Of a DNA stretch of 64,000 bases, positions 1 through 10,917 are shown piece after piece. Source of the stretch: Icerya purchasi (lineage: Eukaryota; Arthropoda; Insecta; Hemiptera; Monophlebidae); the NCBI GenBank assembly GCA_039619475.1, contig CM077115.1, positions 139,264,172 to 139,328,171 of the forward strand, read 5' to 3'. Both the position numbers and the translations under genes were made by a program. A model generated the notes under the pieces. The model had not been told where the DNA came from. It worked only from the letters and a program-made list of their open reading frames with translations, and searched no databases. How positions within the stretch are numbered: the stretch's first letter is position 1; the number at the start of each line of letters is the position of its first letter.

Positions 1-447
1 CTATACACCTCTACACATGTGTCGAATATGTGGTTAAAATTTTGCAAGGATAAGTAGTTTCAGAAAAAAATACAATTCCACACGAAGAAAAAGGGTTTCG
101 ATAAAAACGCGTTCAAAGTTTTTGTTGTTGAAAAATCATAAAAAAATCACGATTACAGCTAATCAACCATGACTGCACCATATAAAATGCCTTCAGCCTT
201 TTCGAATAATTCATTCTCCTCCATTTCAGCATCCCTCCGGTTTGCTCCAGCCTCTTGTGACTAAAAAGAGCTACGTTGGTTTGCTGAGCGTATACGGTCG
301 TTGTTGCAGCAAAGCTCTGGATCCAATTTGTACATCCATAACTTTCATTATTTCGTAAAATGGAAGTATAAATCCACCATTAAACATGCAAAATCGACGG
401 TTCATTTCATTTCCGATCATCGGACATGCGTCGATGTACTTTTCACC
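1..447. repeat. Dispersed repeat, copy 1 (cut by window edge)
   Basis: This stretch is repeated almost base for base at 24222-24656, starting at CTATACACCTCTAC and running through a shared block around ATCAACCATGACTGCACC. Copy 1 carries a short extra insert near 405-420. The family extends further left, because copy 2 has related-looking AT-rich sequence before its start. No reading frame is conserved, and I see no tRNA-like head or poly(A), so a non-autonomous DNA element or an old unclassified repeat is more likely than a SINE. Confidence 0.85.
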
Positions 448-1211
448 GCATTGTTATATTTTGATTTATTTTTACGTTTCCAAATTCTGTTAGTTAACGG
501 TGTCTACATATTTTTATATCGTTGAGAGATTTATTATTGTTGTTGTGTTAATTGTAATTGTTTTTATATACACCAAGAAGATAGATTGAGTATCCGAAGC
601 TAGTCGGTATTTTTATTTATATTTTTTAAATTACGATATATCATTGTGATTGTCAGTGTGTGGTTTTATTTTATTTATCTTATTCAACACCTTTTCTTTT
701 GGTAGACTCGACAATTATGAACATTAGCCAAGAACTAGGAAAAAAAGGAATATGTAATTGTTTACGCGATCAAAGAAAGCAGACGGAAAGAATACAAAAG
801 TCGTTATAATGAGAGTCGTGGAGAAAGGTGAAAAACGCGCTATAAGGAATATCCATTAGTAAAAGTGACAGGAGGGGAAAACCCCCCGAAATGTCTGCGA
901 AATCATAACTGCTCGAATAAAATGGACCAAAATTCAAAATAAATTTATTTCTTGTCAATTCTTGACAAAAGATTTAAAAATGTGGAAAACTTCGTTAAAA
1001 CGATTAGCCAACCTGCGTCAACTTCAAACGTAACGGTACCGTTTACCGACACTTTAAACACCAGCTTAAATGCCATTTTAACAACATCTGGAACAACGAT
1101 TGGCAAAATTTACCTACAGGAAATAAATTACGTTCCATACAATCGTCCACGAAAGCTCGCGGCTTTCCTCAAGCCGAGAAAGCAGAAAACAGGAGGTAAT
1201 CGCCGAAAGTT
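448..1211. other. AT-rich sequence, no supported gene
   Basis: Low-complexity, T-rich sequence. An open frame at 952-1245 (97 codons from a TTG) matches no family I recognise and overlaps the start of the reverse-transcriptase relic that follows, so it is not called as a gene. Confidence 0.6.
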
Positions 1212-2090
1212 ACAATGCACTCAAACGAATGTGTTCATGATATAGAAAGCAAAGAGGAATGCAAAAGGATAAATTGTGAGAAAATTGAAAGAGTGCGAAG
1301 TTACAAGTATCTAAGAGTCATAATAGATGATCATTTAAGATGGGATAAACATACAGATTATGTAGCAAAAAAGGTAAGGGGAGTAATACCATCATTGTAT
1401 ACATTGAAGAAATATGTAAGTAATAAAACATTGAAGATGATATATTATGCCCTGCTTGAATCGCACTTAAGATATGGAGTACAAGCATGGAGAATAGCCG
1501 GGAAAACGTATATAGGCAAAGTAAACAAGTTACAAACGAAATGTATAAGATTAATATCAAAAAGAAATTATGTAAATTCAGAAGAGACTTTTAAAAAAGA
1601 AAATTTATTAAGCGTAAGAGGGTTGTACTTAAGTATAAAATTCTGGGAACACTTAAAAATAGACAGTAGAGCAAAGATAGAAAAAAGAATATAGATAACT
1701 ACAGAATTAAGAAATAGGCCCAGATATAAACTACCGAGAGTCAGAACAAAATATGGAGAGCAAACGTATAAATATGTGTTGGCGCAAATGCTAAATAAAA
1801 TACCGGAAGAAATAATAAAGGAAAAAATGGAGAGGAAGCTGAAAGAGGGTGTTAGAAAGTGGTTACAAATAGAAAAAAATATAAACAAAATAATAAAATA
1901 AAAAAGGAAAAATTAAACAAAGAAAACCATGTGGAAATGAAGTGGATGGATGGATAAAAATGCTGGATGATTGAGCGCTTATATACTTTAAAAACCTATA
2001 ATAAGATAAATTATAAGAACTCTGACGGACGTAAATATAAGATCGTTAAATGTTACAATTGAAATATACGTTTTTAAAAAAAAAACCTTA
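1212..2090 (+). pseudogene. Non-LTR retrotransposon ORF2 relic (RT thumb/C-terminal part)
   Basis: The frame at 1215-1694 reads as the region just after the reverse-transcriptase palm. It has a YKYLxVIIDDHLRWDKH motif (the usual YLGV site has R for G), then a thumb with LRYGVQAW and LQTKCIRLISKR. A TAG at about 1692 interrupts it, and the same frame carries on to about 1900 with a lysine-rich C-terminus. An A-tract near 2078-2087 may be the tail. Endonuclease and RT palm are missing, so the copy is 5'-truncated and dead. The pattern suits the Jockey/CR1 groups; the exact clade is not settled. Confidence 0.8.
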
Positions 2091-2099
2091 TGCTGACTT

Positions 2100-2490
2100 G
2101 GGCACACTCGTCTTACGCACTCATATCTATTAAATAAAGAACCTGCGCCCCAGTGCCAGACATATGATTGCTAATTAATTATCGAACACCTACCGATTAA
2201 ATGTCCAGTTTATGAATATTATCGGAAACAACATGGAATACCATCCAATTTAAAGGATTTGCTATGTGACGAAGAAGCCGTGCTTAACCAATTATTTCAA
2301 TTTCTAAATTCTTCTAATTTATTAAAGTTGTTATAATTTTGTTAATCCTTGTTAATTTCTTCTCTTTATTTTCTTTTTTTCCTTGTTTTCAACTTTCGTA
2401 ATTTTGTAATTCCTTGCCGTGTCTCTAGCCTAAGTTGCTCTATATGACACGTAAAAATAATAAAAAGAAATAAAAAAAACAGAAAATTGA
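2100..2490 (+). pseudogene. 3' end of a second non-LTR retrotransposon
   Basis: Around 2175-2336 the frame reads EHLPIKCPVYEYYRKQHG and then a leucine/asparagine-rich end with a stop. The H-x4-C spacing followed by YxxxRxxxG is what the C-terminal zinc finger of many non-LTR ORF2 proteins looks like. A pyrimidine-rich 3' UTR follows, with an A-rich tail near 2455-2480. Separated from the preceding relic by that element's own A-tract, so probably an independent 5'-truncated insertion. Confidence 0.65.
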
Positions 2491-2619
2491 AATTTTTATA
2501 AATTCTATGGAAACGACTACTTTTAATTTGTTTTTATTGCAGTGTTCAAATATTGCATATACAATAATTTATTACAAGGCTTTAGTGTACTATTTATAAA
2601 TAAATGTATTTTATGACAA

Positions 2620-2623
2620 CACA

Positions 2624-2660
<37 letters not shown>

Positions 2661-2759
2661 ATTATAAAAATATTTTCGTAACCCTCCCTCGAAATTTTGG
2701 TATAGATACGGCTCTGTATATATACGTATATATACATATATAATATATGTATGTATGTG

Positions 2760-2794
<35 letters not shown>

Positions 2795-2802
2795 GTATAT
2801 AT
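2620..2802. repeat. (CA)n/(TA)n microsatellite tract
   Basis: A (CA)n run at about 2621-2645 passes into (TA)n; a second (TA)n/(TATG)n run lies at 2717-2802, directly against the left end of the DNA transposon at 2803. Confidence 0.9.
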
Positions 2803-3608
2803 GTGACCGGCTCGGAAGAAAGGGACCTTATGCCTCAAAAAGCGATTTTCAGGTTTTGACGGTTTTTGAATCCCTAAACCTTCCTTTTTCTAATGCCGTT
2901 GACCGCGATCAAAAATATTGATTCTAAATATTTCTACAGGCCTTCGTACTAGGCCACATCATGAAGAAAATTGCAGAAATTACGAGTGTTTGTGATGGTT
3001 ACAAAATTCCAGCCTGGGCCGAAGATGGATAATTGACTGTTTGGGCGTAGTCGAAAGACAAGACCGTTATTGACGAATCTTCTTTGGCTCGTTGGCATTG
3101 CTGCTGATAAAAATGCCGCTGTTTGCTAACTCTTTCTAAATGCTCCAAAGCAGTTTGAAGCTGTTCAGATTTGAACATTTCATTCTTATTTTGAGCCTTG
3201 TTTATTGCACTCACGTTTACCTGACAAACGTCGCAAAGGTCACTCGCAGGTTTCATACTATCAATAAACGGGCAATGCTCTCGCCATTTCTTTAAAAATA
3301 CCTTGATCCGTCTACATGACCATTGAAGCGACGAAGCGACGTAGGTACTTCTACACAATAGCGTCATGCTAAAACTCGCTCTTCTTCCCCTCATTATAAA
3401 TCCTATACGCACTCAACGACTGAACAAACCGTCTCCGCGTTCGCTGTCGACTCGTGTATTTCGTGGTAACACTGCATGCAACAACATTTAAAAGCAGAAA
3501 ACATTATCCAACTTCCCTAAAGCGTAAAACAGTGTTCCCAAACTATAAACGCGTTTTTCTCAAAAACTCGATTTTAGGCATAAGGTCCCTTTCTTCCGAG
3601 ACGGTCAC
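2803..3608. mobile_element. TIR DNA transposon, internally deleted
   Basis: The ends are inverted repeats of about 33 bp: GTGACCGGCTCGGAAGAAAG... on the left and the complement of ...CTTTCTTCCGAGACGGTCAC on the right, differing at one position (GGC versus GTC) before diverging after the shared GGGACCTTATGCCT. The element sits in (TA)n-rich sequence, so the target-site duplication cannot be read with confidence. Inside is only a partial transposase-like frame (2999-3412, minus). At about 806 bp it is far too short to be autonomous, and is best read as a deletion derivative of a larger cut-and-paste transposon of unassigned superfamily. Confidence 0.85.
2999..3412 (-). pseudogene. Transposase-like protein fragment
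   Basis: A 137-aa open frame inside the TIR element. It has a CDVCQ pair of cysteines (about residue 60), then a charged helical stretch (LEHLERVSKQRHFYQQQC), then SSITVLSFDYAQTVNYPSS and a stop. The order CxxC, ERxxFYxxxC, SFDYAQ is one I associate with a group of animal transposon proteins in which the SFD aspartate begins a nuclease-like core. That link is from general memory and not tested. The frame ends soon after the aspartate, so any catalytic domain is missing. Strand and position within the inverted repeats support a transposon origin. Confidence 0.55.
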
Positions 3609-5671
3609 ATATGTATATGTATTAGCTGAATACCTGAAGATCCGAATTATCACGATCAACTGGGTTAATTAAAAAACAAGTATTAGCGAGGATGAACAAA
3701 ATAAATACGACATCTAAAATTACGTTTAAAAATCATAGTCTTTATTAATATTTCTTCGCTTTTCTCTTCGCTAGAACTAAACGTCAGCAATATTGTTCTC
3801 GAAAAAGAACAAAAAAAATAATTACTAGCGCATTTTATTTAATGTTGATGTTTAAAACGTTTGCGGTTTATAATTTTTTTCACTACTTTTATTACCTTAA
3901 TTAGCTTGTAAAGGTAGGCTATATTTTAAAACATCTTCGAATCGGTCACAGTTCTGAAAATTCTCGATAATACTTGAATGTTCTATGTGCAGAATGATTT
4001 CCTTTTCCACACATTATTCCGGCTATTATTTGTTTCTTCCTACTAACAATATCTGATTGCTCGAGATATAATTGATTCCCCGTCCGTTTTTAATTATTTC
4101 CGGGTAAATGTCCTTGGTTGGCGAGTCAGAAAAAAAAAAGGTACAGCCCTACTATCTTCAAATGGTATACGACTCGGTGTCTTTCTCGCGATCATTAGCG
4201 ATTATTTATTTTTAATTATCTTTCCCGGTGCCGAATGAGCTGCTTGCCCCCGAGCTAAAGTCCGATTGTTTTAACAGGATCATCTTGGTCCGTCTAATTA
4301 ATTCACTTGTTCACTTTGCGTACGAGGAGCCATATTTCCGGAAAGATCGGTCGCCGACGCAATGATTTAACGCGCTTTTAGCGTTCAGATGGAAAGGCTG
4401 GAATTCATCTTAGCGAAGTTTAGGAGAGCAGTACAATTCCGCTAATCGTTTTAAGATGTTCTCTTGTCGGTGATGTGTGCGCCTGTACTGGTATTATGTA
4501 AATTTAAGTATCGAACAGGCGTCGAGGACTGTACCGGGAAATCCGCCTCTCGCAAGAGGAGACGTTTCTAGTTTTCATTAAGAGCGCGACGATACAAGCA
4601 CGTTCTAAGCTTTAAGCGGTACGCGCCTATACGCCTATCACGAGTTGTCGAGCAGCCGGCCTTATTTTATTAATGCTGCACGTTTAAAAAACGCTTTCCA
4701 TTTTCCGTAGCAGATAGAACGTCCGTACAACACTGCCTTATCATTCGGCTTTTATATCGCTGGCTGGAAAAACTTTTCTACTCCGAGCCAACCGTTGCCA
4801 TCACACTATTATCATTACGTCGCCGTTTAATTTATCCAGATCCGAAACTGGTACGCAGATTCTCCGCGCTTCGTGTTCCGTCCGAGCGCGTGCTCGCTGT
4901 AATGATTTAAACGGTATCATTCCAGTAAAATTTATCGTCGGTTCGATGGCGCGCGATTAAGCATAGCGCCGCTGTCTGCTTAAAATATCCAACTGTGTTC
5001 TCCAGTATAGTTCATAATTACAACACATTCTTCCGCGGCGACGAGTTATGTTCTCTTTACGATTAATCGCTGGCAACTTTATGTCGCGCTGGGGAAAGCG
5101 ATTAAACCGGAACGAACAAAACGATTCGGCCAAACTGTCTGACAGCTTCGAAAATTTCGTAAGCGTTTTCGAAAAGTTCTCTAACAGGACAATCCACTTG
5201 CAACGGCTTTCTTACGTTCTGCTAAATTAAACTCTCCGACAACATCACGATATAGCGTCATAAATAAAATTATCCTTTCCGCCACTTTTTATTGCTTCTC
5301 TCGTTGAATAATTGATATTTAATTCTGGCCCCCTCGCGCCTATATGAAACACAAATATGCAAAAAAAAAAAAATACTACACTTACGGCCGTTATTGAAAA
5401 TGTGTTTCATCATTATTAGATCGGTCATTGTACAAGTCAGTCCAAGTGTTCGTTCAACTCTAATGATTTCGCCTTCCACACACACACACACACATGCTGA
5501 TAAAGCGATTAAACTTTTATCAGAATGTTCGAAGCTTGTAAAAATACCGAAAAGCGGGTCAGCTTCCGAAATCGATGAATAACGTCGAGATAACAGAAAG
5601 AATTGACCACACTGGGATAGACAGGTAAGGAGATATATAGACGCAATAAAAAGACCACCTTGTGCAAGCTG
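3609..5671. other. Unique-looking sequence, no supported gene
   Basis: From about 4050 to 5250 the sequence is less AT-rich than its surroundings, with no transposon signature. It looks like non-repetitive intronic or intergenic DNA that may hold regulatory elements. The only open frame of note (5048-5230, 60 codons) resembles nothing known. A (CA)n run sits at 5478-5494. Confidence 0.6.
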
Positions 5672-5753
5672 TTTTAGGAAAGTTATTGAGTTCGTTATTA
5701 ACTGTATCGATACTAGGTGGATTAGGATAAATACACGTTAAAAAAGAAGTAGT
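5672..5753. repeat. 82-bp direct repeat, left copy
   Basis: Identical over all 82 bases to 6026-6107. The two copies flank the headless SINE at 5754-6025 exactly, as a target-site duplication would, but are far longer than the 7-20 bp usual for LINE-mobilised elements. Confidence 0.95.
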
Positions 5754-6025
5754 CTTCTTCTTTATAGTGCCATACTCAGCTTCTGAGCGTCGGCGACTAC
5801 CTATTCGTACATCTCAGCTGTACAGACATAGGTAGTGTACTAGGCAATTACTATATATACAACGCAGGTGTACACATGCAAGGCTACATTCGGAACTGAT
5901 AGTAGCTGCTTGTTATCGCGCTACCAGTGCAGTCCCGTGTGGGCCTGCTGTGTACTGACCTAGCGCGCATATGATGTTGAACGTGGTGGTTTGCCATTGC
6001 CTTCCACGTGACTATTAGCGATTAT
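5754..6025 (-). mobile_element. SINE family copy 1 (5'-truncated)
   Basis: Read on the minus strand it shares with 41395-41690 and 59820-60070 a body with GGCAATGGCAAACCACCACG, CATATGCGCGCTAG, a cagtacac...gactgcact segment and AATAGGTAGTC near the 3' end. The tRNA-like head seen in the other two copies is absent. The 3' end carries a short (GAA)n tail at the junction with the left 82-bp repeat. The perfect flanking repeats suggest recent insertion or duplication. Confidence 0.8.
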
Positions 6026-6107
6026 TTTTAGGAAAGTTATTGAGTTCGTTATTAACTGTATCGATACTAGGTGGATTAGGATAAATACACGTTAAAAAAG
6101 AAGTAGT
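6026..6107. repeat. 82-bp direct repeat, right copy
   Basis: Perfect match to 5672-5753; begins TTTTAGGAAAGTTATTGAG and ends AAAAAAGAAGTAGT. No mismatch among 82 positions. Confidence 0.95.
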
Positions 6108-6119
6108 ACTTGAACACAA

Positions 6120-8010
6120 TTTTTTTTGAGAAAGGCGGCCGCGTTTAGAAGCAGAGGCAGCAGTAGTTAGAGAGATGAATTTTGTTTTGAAAAGGTCTGA
6201 TCACATGAGAAGTGAGCTGGACGACGGGAATGCCAACACCGATTTCGCCCATCATTAAGGGATAGAAGTTAAATAGCAGCGATAGAGAATTTCTTTTCAA
6301 GAGCAGTTTTGTAAATATCAGAAAGAAAGAAGCCAACACAATCTGGAGGATCGGGAGGCGCAACAAAACCTGTTGTCAGAGACACCAGATTTTTATACTA
6401 AAAACAAGACCCTATAGTTGAGCATAACTTCAAATAATTTCCCCATGTGCGGGGCTAAAGGAAGAACGATCGATTCGAAAAAAGTTGAAATTTTCTTAGA
6501 AATAGGAATATAATTGTGAAGAAATTCTAGGTAAAAAAAAAATGTGTACGTACACAAAAAGAAAGATGTTGAAGATATCAAAGAAAATTTTAAGTGCAAA
6601 ATTAGAAAGTTTCCTACGAACAAAGAAGGACCATCGATTTCTGTGGTCGTAGTAGAGGATTCTTGTGAAAATTAAGAGCTAAGTTTGTTAAAATTTAAAT
6701 GATGTAAGAAAGTGAAAAGTAGCAATAGATGGGAGAGCAGGAGAATTTACTTAATCGAAGAAGGGGATGTAAGAATTAGTGTTAGTCGATAAAGTATAAA
6801 GTGAGAATGAAATAGAAGGGGATCAGGAGATAGTCTTAGGGCCGTTTTTCAAATTCGGCAAGTAGAAAAAAAAGGCTTATAATTTTTTTTTCGTCGAGCG
6901 TTTCTCTTGTATGTTTCTAACCTAATTTGCTTGGCCTTGGCCTCCCGACCCCTTACTGTGCCCACTACATTCTTGCTCTTCCTTCTCCTTCTGTTGTTCC
7001 TGTATTGGCTACCTTCATTTCTTCTGTTTCTAATCGCTTCCTGATATAACTTTCAAATCCCTACGTTTCGTCATTTGTTAGTCCTTTGTGTTGGGTAAAT
7101 GTCCTGTGTTGACGCGCCCAAAAAAAAACAAAAAAAAAAAACAAAAAAAACTTTGGCGTTAGCTTTCCTCTGGTGGACGGCTAAAAAGTTTAAGAAGGAC
7201 AAACGGTAGTAGTAAGTTTTAGAAAGTAGCGGTACTGATCTTGACAACTTTACGCTTACCGTTTCGCGTTTACGTTTCGAAGGATCTTGTCTAGGGAACG
7301 GAGGAAGTTGTATTTTAAAATAAAATTTAAATAATGACGGAAATAGAGAAGAGGGAGCAGCTGAATTTTGTTCAGTTAGTTCTGGGGGGGGGGGCAATAT
7401 TATAGAGCGGATGACAATGGAGGAGAACTATTAGAGTATATAACAGTAGACGGTCGCTTCCGAAAGAGTACCGTCGAAAGTTTTAACTAAGTCTAAAACA
7501 TAGGGAAAGGAAAGATAAATTACACTAAAGACGGAATGATCTTTGTAAAGACTCGGCAAAACTAGAAGAAGGTCAATAGATGTTCTCGAGAATCGTTTCG
7601 TTTTGTCTTGACCGGAACAACCTCGGAGAGGGGAGTGAGTTTTAGAGAATATAGAAGTAAAAAATGAGGAAAATTAAAATTAGGGAGAAAAATATTTTAA
7701 TTTGTCAGGGGAAAGGATGCAAAAGAAACATAAACTACGCTCGAATTATGAGAACAGGATGATGAGGAAATCATTAAAAAAAAATTGAAAATAAATTTCT
7801 AACGGGGATGACAGCACCGACGCCACAATCGACTATTCTATTATCGGAACGAACGAAATTTTGGAAAGTTTCCATCTATTTTTGAGTCACGATTCCGAAA
7901 TTGAAACATTTAGCCCTCCCTTTAGTCAAAGCTCGGCCCTGTCTAGATTGGAAATAATGGGCATACCTAAATTACTTAATAACTACTCAGTGGGGCGAAC
8001 TGTACATGAT
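6120..8010 (-). pseudogene. I-type ORF2 relic, endonuclease to RT (family of the intact element)
   Basis: Broken minus-strand frames line up in order with the intact ORF2 at 13306-17049. Near 7950-7870 is SESWLK (intact SETWLK); near 7850-7800 VRSDN...GVGAVIPVRN (intact VRSDRVDGYGGVAILVRN). Near 7200-7150 is NFLAVHQRKANAK (intact NFLAHKEANARA); near 6690-6600 a block ending LFVRNFLIL (intact LSYPILKNLS). Near 6480-6410 is KLFEVML (intact KLFEGLI); near 6330-6270 LSDIYKTALEKKFSIAA (intact LSDIYKSFLDRKFTIAT). Frameshifts and stops are frequent. A plus-strand 3' fragment of the same family interrupts it at 6880-7150. Confidence 0.75.
6880..7150 (+). mobile_element. Nested 3' fragment of I-type element with A-rich tail
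   Basis: A pyrimidine-rich stretch (TTCTTGCTCTTCCTTCTCC...) matches the last codons of the intact ORF2, and ends with TGTTGACGCGCCC followed by an A-rich tail at about 7121-7149. The copies at 25262 and 34288 end the same way (CAATGTCGCTTGCGCGTCC or CAATGACGCTGGCGCGCC, then A). It lies between two minus-strand pieces of one ORF2 relic that align on either side, so it inserted into an older copy of its own family. Confidence 0.6.
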
Positions 8011-8145
8011 TGCTACACATATCGCCAGTTATTCACCATATTGTCATCACCTGTGAGTAGAAAGAAAACCTGCGTTCTGCGGGTTGCATATCTTATTTAT
8101 TATTTTGTGCAGGGGCAGTTTTTAAGGAAGTGTAAATTTAAATAA

Positions 8146-8539
8146 ATAAAGAAAATAATACTAACACGACCGCACTCTGTTTTTCTCCTGGCTTCTTGGG
8201 TAAGAGTTTACCATCATGCTAACATATTCTACTCTAATTACACACATCGTTCTGCTTGCTACATCACCATTGCAAAGCAAAATCCATATATCTCATCGTT
8301 CACCACACCTTATCAATTATCTGCTTTCTCTGCAGACATCAGTACAGCAATATTGCCCAGTAACAATGCTCAGCTAAAACATGGATTAGGGGAAAGACTT
8401 TAACCAGCCACTTATAATTTTTCTAACCCCTACTAAGTTTCTTGATATGCTTGTCTATTTGCATGTGTGTTGATAGTAAAGGTGACGGAAGCAGGCTTGG
8501 TCGGCCGGAAGCTTAAAATAACTATAAGAAACGCCACAT
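8146..8539. other. No supported gene
   Basis: Mixed-composition sequence. At about 8395-8485 it contains a stretch (AGCCACTTATAATTTTTCTA...GCATGTGTGTTGATAG) related to the minisatellite unit at 8758-9275, showing the array began before the zinc-finger fragment. Confidence 0.5.
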
Positions 8540-8697
8540 GAAAAACAAAAGGGAACGAGATACTAGTCCGGATCAGCTATTCGAATGTCACCACTGCGGG
8601 AAAACGTGTACAGCTAAAATTGGACTAATCAGCCATCTACGAACACATCGCTGAACAAATATATGTGCATCTGGGCTACTTGGATACAAGTTCCAAC
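8540..8697 (+). pseudogene. Non-LTR retrotransposon C-terminus with C2H2-like finger
   Basis: The frame reads DQLFECHHCGKTC, then IGLISHLRTHR and a stop at about 8653. A CxxCGKxC...GLxSHxRTH finger at the extreme C-terminus, followed by a short 3' UTR and a trinucleotide-repeat tail, is a common arrangement in RTE-like and related retroposon ORFs. Only the last 30 or so codons remain. A host C2H2 protein fragment is the alternative, but the immediate stop and repeat tail favour a retroposon. Confidence 0.6.
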
Positions 8698-8707
8698 TAT
8701 GATGATT

Positions 8708-8757
<50 letters not shown>
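8698..8757. repeat. (ATG)n microsatellite, probable retroposon tail
   Basis: About 19 ATG/GAT triplets with a single interruption near the start. It directly follows the zinc-finger fragment and so may be that element's simple-repeat tail. Its reading as poly-methionine is meaningless. Confidence 0.9.
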
Positions 8758-9275
8758 AACACATTTACCATTGTTTGACCAATGTAATAATTTGCTAACC
8801 AGTACCAGCTGTTCATATTTGTGTATGCTTTGGGAATATGCCTCACTGTTAACTAGCCACCTTTAAACTTTTCTAATACGTACCAAATCTGCTGTTTTGT
8901 GTGTGTTTACTTGTGTGTTGATGATACATCTACCATTGCCTAACCAATGTAATAATTTTCTAATATGTTTGTGCGATTGCGTGTATGTTGATGATACATT
9001 TATGATTGCCTAACTGATGTAATATAATTTGCTAACCAATACTAGCTATTTATGGTTGTATATGCTTTGAGAATATGTTTTACCGTTGACTAGCCACCAT
9101 TAAATTTTACTAAACCTATACCAAATCTGCTGTTTGTGTGTTTGCATGTGTGTTGATGATGCATTTACTATTTTGTCTAACCTGTGTAATAATTAGTGCT
9201 AACCGATATCAGTTATTCATGACTATGCTTTGAGAATATGATTCACTGTTGACTATCCATCATTAAATTTTTTCA
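8758..9275. repeat. Minisatellite, about 165-175-bp unit, irregular
   Basis: Recurring landmarks are TTACCATTG..TAACCAATGTAATAA, GCTAACCAGTACCAGCTGTTC, TATGCTTTGGGAATATG, ACTAGCCACC..TTAAA, CCAAATCTGCTGTTTTGTG and TGTGTGTTGATGAT. Full units start near 8755 and 8990. A shortened unit lies at 8922-8990 and a partial one at 9160-9275. Units differ by about 10-20%, so the array is not recent. The GTTGATGAT joint resembles the adjoining (ATG)n tract, so the array may have grown from the retroposon tail. Confidence 0.8.
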
Positions 9276-10667
9276 ATTTTTTTCGTCAGCGTATCAATCT
9301 AAATATCTGCGATGCAGAAAGAAAGGAGGAACCTACTGCATTCATTTTATCCTCAATTCTCCATTCGTTCCTAACTATGAATACACAAAATAATATCGTA
9401 GCCTCCAGTCTCCGGCGTTCCTTAAACGGAGCAAATAGAAATTTGTTCTTTTTGACGATTTCCGATGGTTAAATTTTATTTAATTCGTCCAGGTTTAGTT
9501 TATATCAGTATATTTGTGTGTTACCAGTTTGACCTAAATTTCCAGAATAAAGGACGTTATTATTACATATATAACGCGGACATTTCACATTTTGCTTTGA
9601 ACAATGTTACGGCCGCTGTTGTTTCTCGATAAAAGATGATTCTAGTCGCCCGATATCCCCTTTCGTTAACTAATAAAGAAGTTACAGGGGAAATACACCG
9701 GTGTTTAGATATAAACTGAAGCGTGTATAGTCCTAACAAATAGTTTTCAAAAATGCGGCGTTTCAACATCCTAGGTAAGGAAACGAATGCAAAAGACTCA
9801 AAGGCCATCCGGAATTTCGTAAAAAAAAAAAAAAAAAAAAAAAAAACACTCGAAAAATGTACCGCAAACGATATTTAAGCGGATGAATTTCGGGAAGAAG
9901 CTTTAAAAAATGAATTACAAAGCGGAAGAACCGACGATATCTTAAGAAAGAACGGCTTCCCTAGAATACGGATAATTTGGATTTTGTTAAGCGAATCCCG
10001 AGAGAATATATTGCAGAAGAATTTGTTTTCAAACGACTATTGTTCTCCTCGAAGTTTTTATAGTACACGCGAAAGGGGCTTTTTAAAAGTTTTCCCACTA
10101 GTAGAAGAACTTTTTCTCGTACTAAAATGGTTGCTTTTAAAGGTTTAATGCGACTTTTCACATTAGCAGATTCTTTTTTTTAGTTTCACTAGCTTATTAA
10201 TATAACAACCTCTTTTCTTTCTAATTTTTCTCTATTTCAAATTTTTACTGAAATAACTATATATAATAAATTTGACTAAATGCAAAATGTGTAAAAATTT
10301 TTAATCTTATCAAAATTATTTACGGATAAATTCCATTATCCAATTTCGTCTAAATGAACAGCTTTTATTAAACAGGCTGAAAATATACCATTAAATATTG
10401 TACCAATAACTTCCGATAATATAATATATATATATAATATATACGTAAGTACATATTTATTTTTTTTACAAATTTCTGTGTGTTCTAGGAAATATATGAT
10501 ACATATTCACCGGAAATTTGTAACAAAGATTTTTTTTTACAGGTGTTTTTTTTTTCTTCTAAAAGTAATATTTCTTTTTTTCTTTACATTGTGCCAAGAT
10601 GTAGCAATCGAAATCATAATCATCTCGAGATAACTAAATTACTTTTTTACGTTTTCATTAATTACTA
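9276..10667. other. AT-rich sequence, no supported gene
   Basis: Contains a 26-nt A-tract at 9821-9846, possibly the tail of an unrecognised plus-strand retroposon. The minus-strand frames at 9563-9808 and 9961-10161 match nothing I know. Confidence 0.5.
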
Positions 10668-10679
10668 ATCTTCGAAATT
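10668..10679. repeat. Target-site duplication, left (ATCTTCGAAATT)
   Basis: The same 12 bases recur at 17127-17138 directly after the poly(A) of the retrotransposon (the first A could belong to the tail, so 11-12 bp). This fixes both ends of the element. Confidence 0.9.
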
Positions 10680-10917
10680 TGATTGTTGTAATTAAAGTTG
10701 GTTGTCTCTCCGCGTTATTGTTAATTCGAAACGCCGATTGTTATCTGTTATCTCTTATCAGCCTACTCGGTGAGATCGTTTTAATTTATTTAACTGCGGC
10801 GTATTTATTTCATTTATCTATTTTTACGTTCGTTCTATTTCAATTTCATATTTCAGCGATTAATTTATTTTCTTTTTTTTTATCGTTCACGTTTTCTACA
10901 TCTCCTCGTGCTGGTAA

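Noticed and set aside
7861..8145. 94-codon plus-strand open frame
   Set aside because: It overlaps and opposes the endonuclease part of a minus-strand ORF2 relic; a shadow frame.
8663..8866. Open frame with a run of methionines
   Set aside because: It is the (ATG)n microsatellite read in frame; flanking codons resemble nothing.
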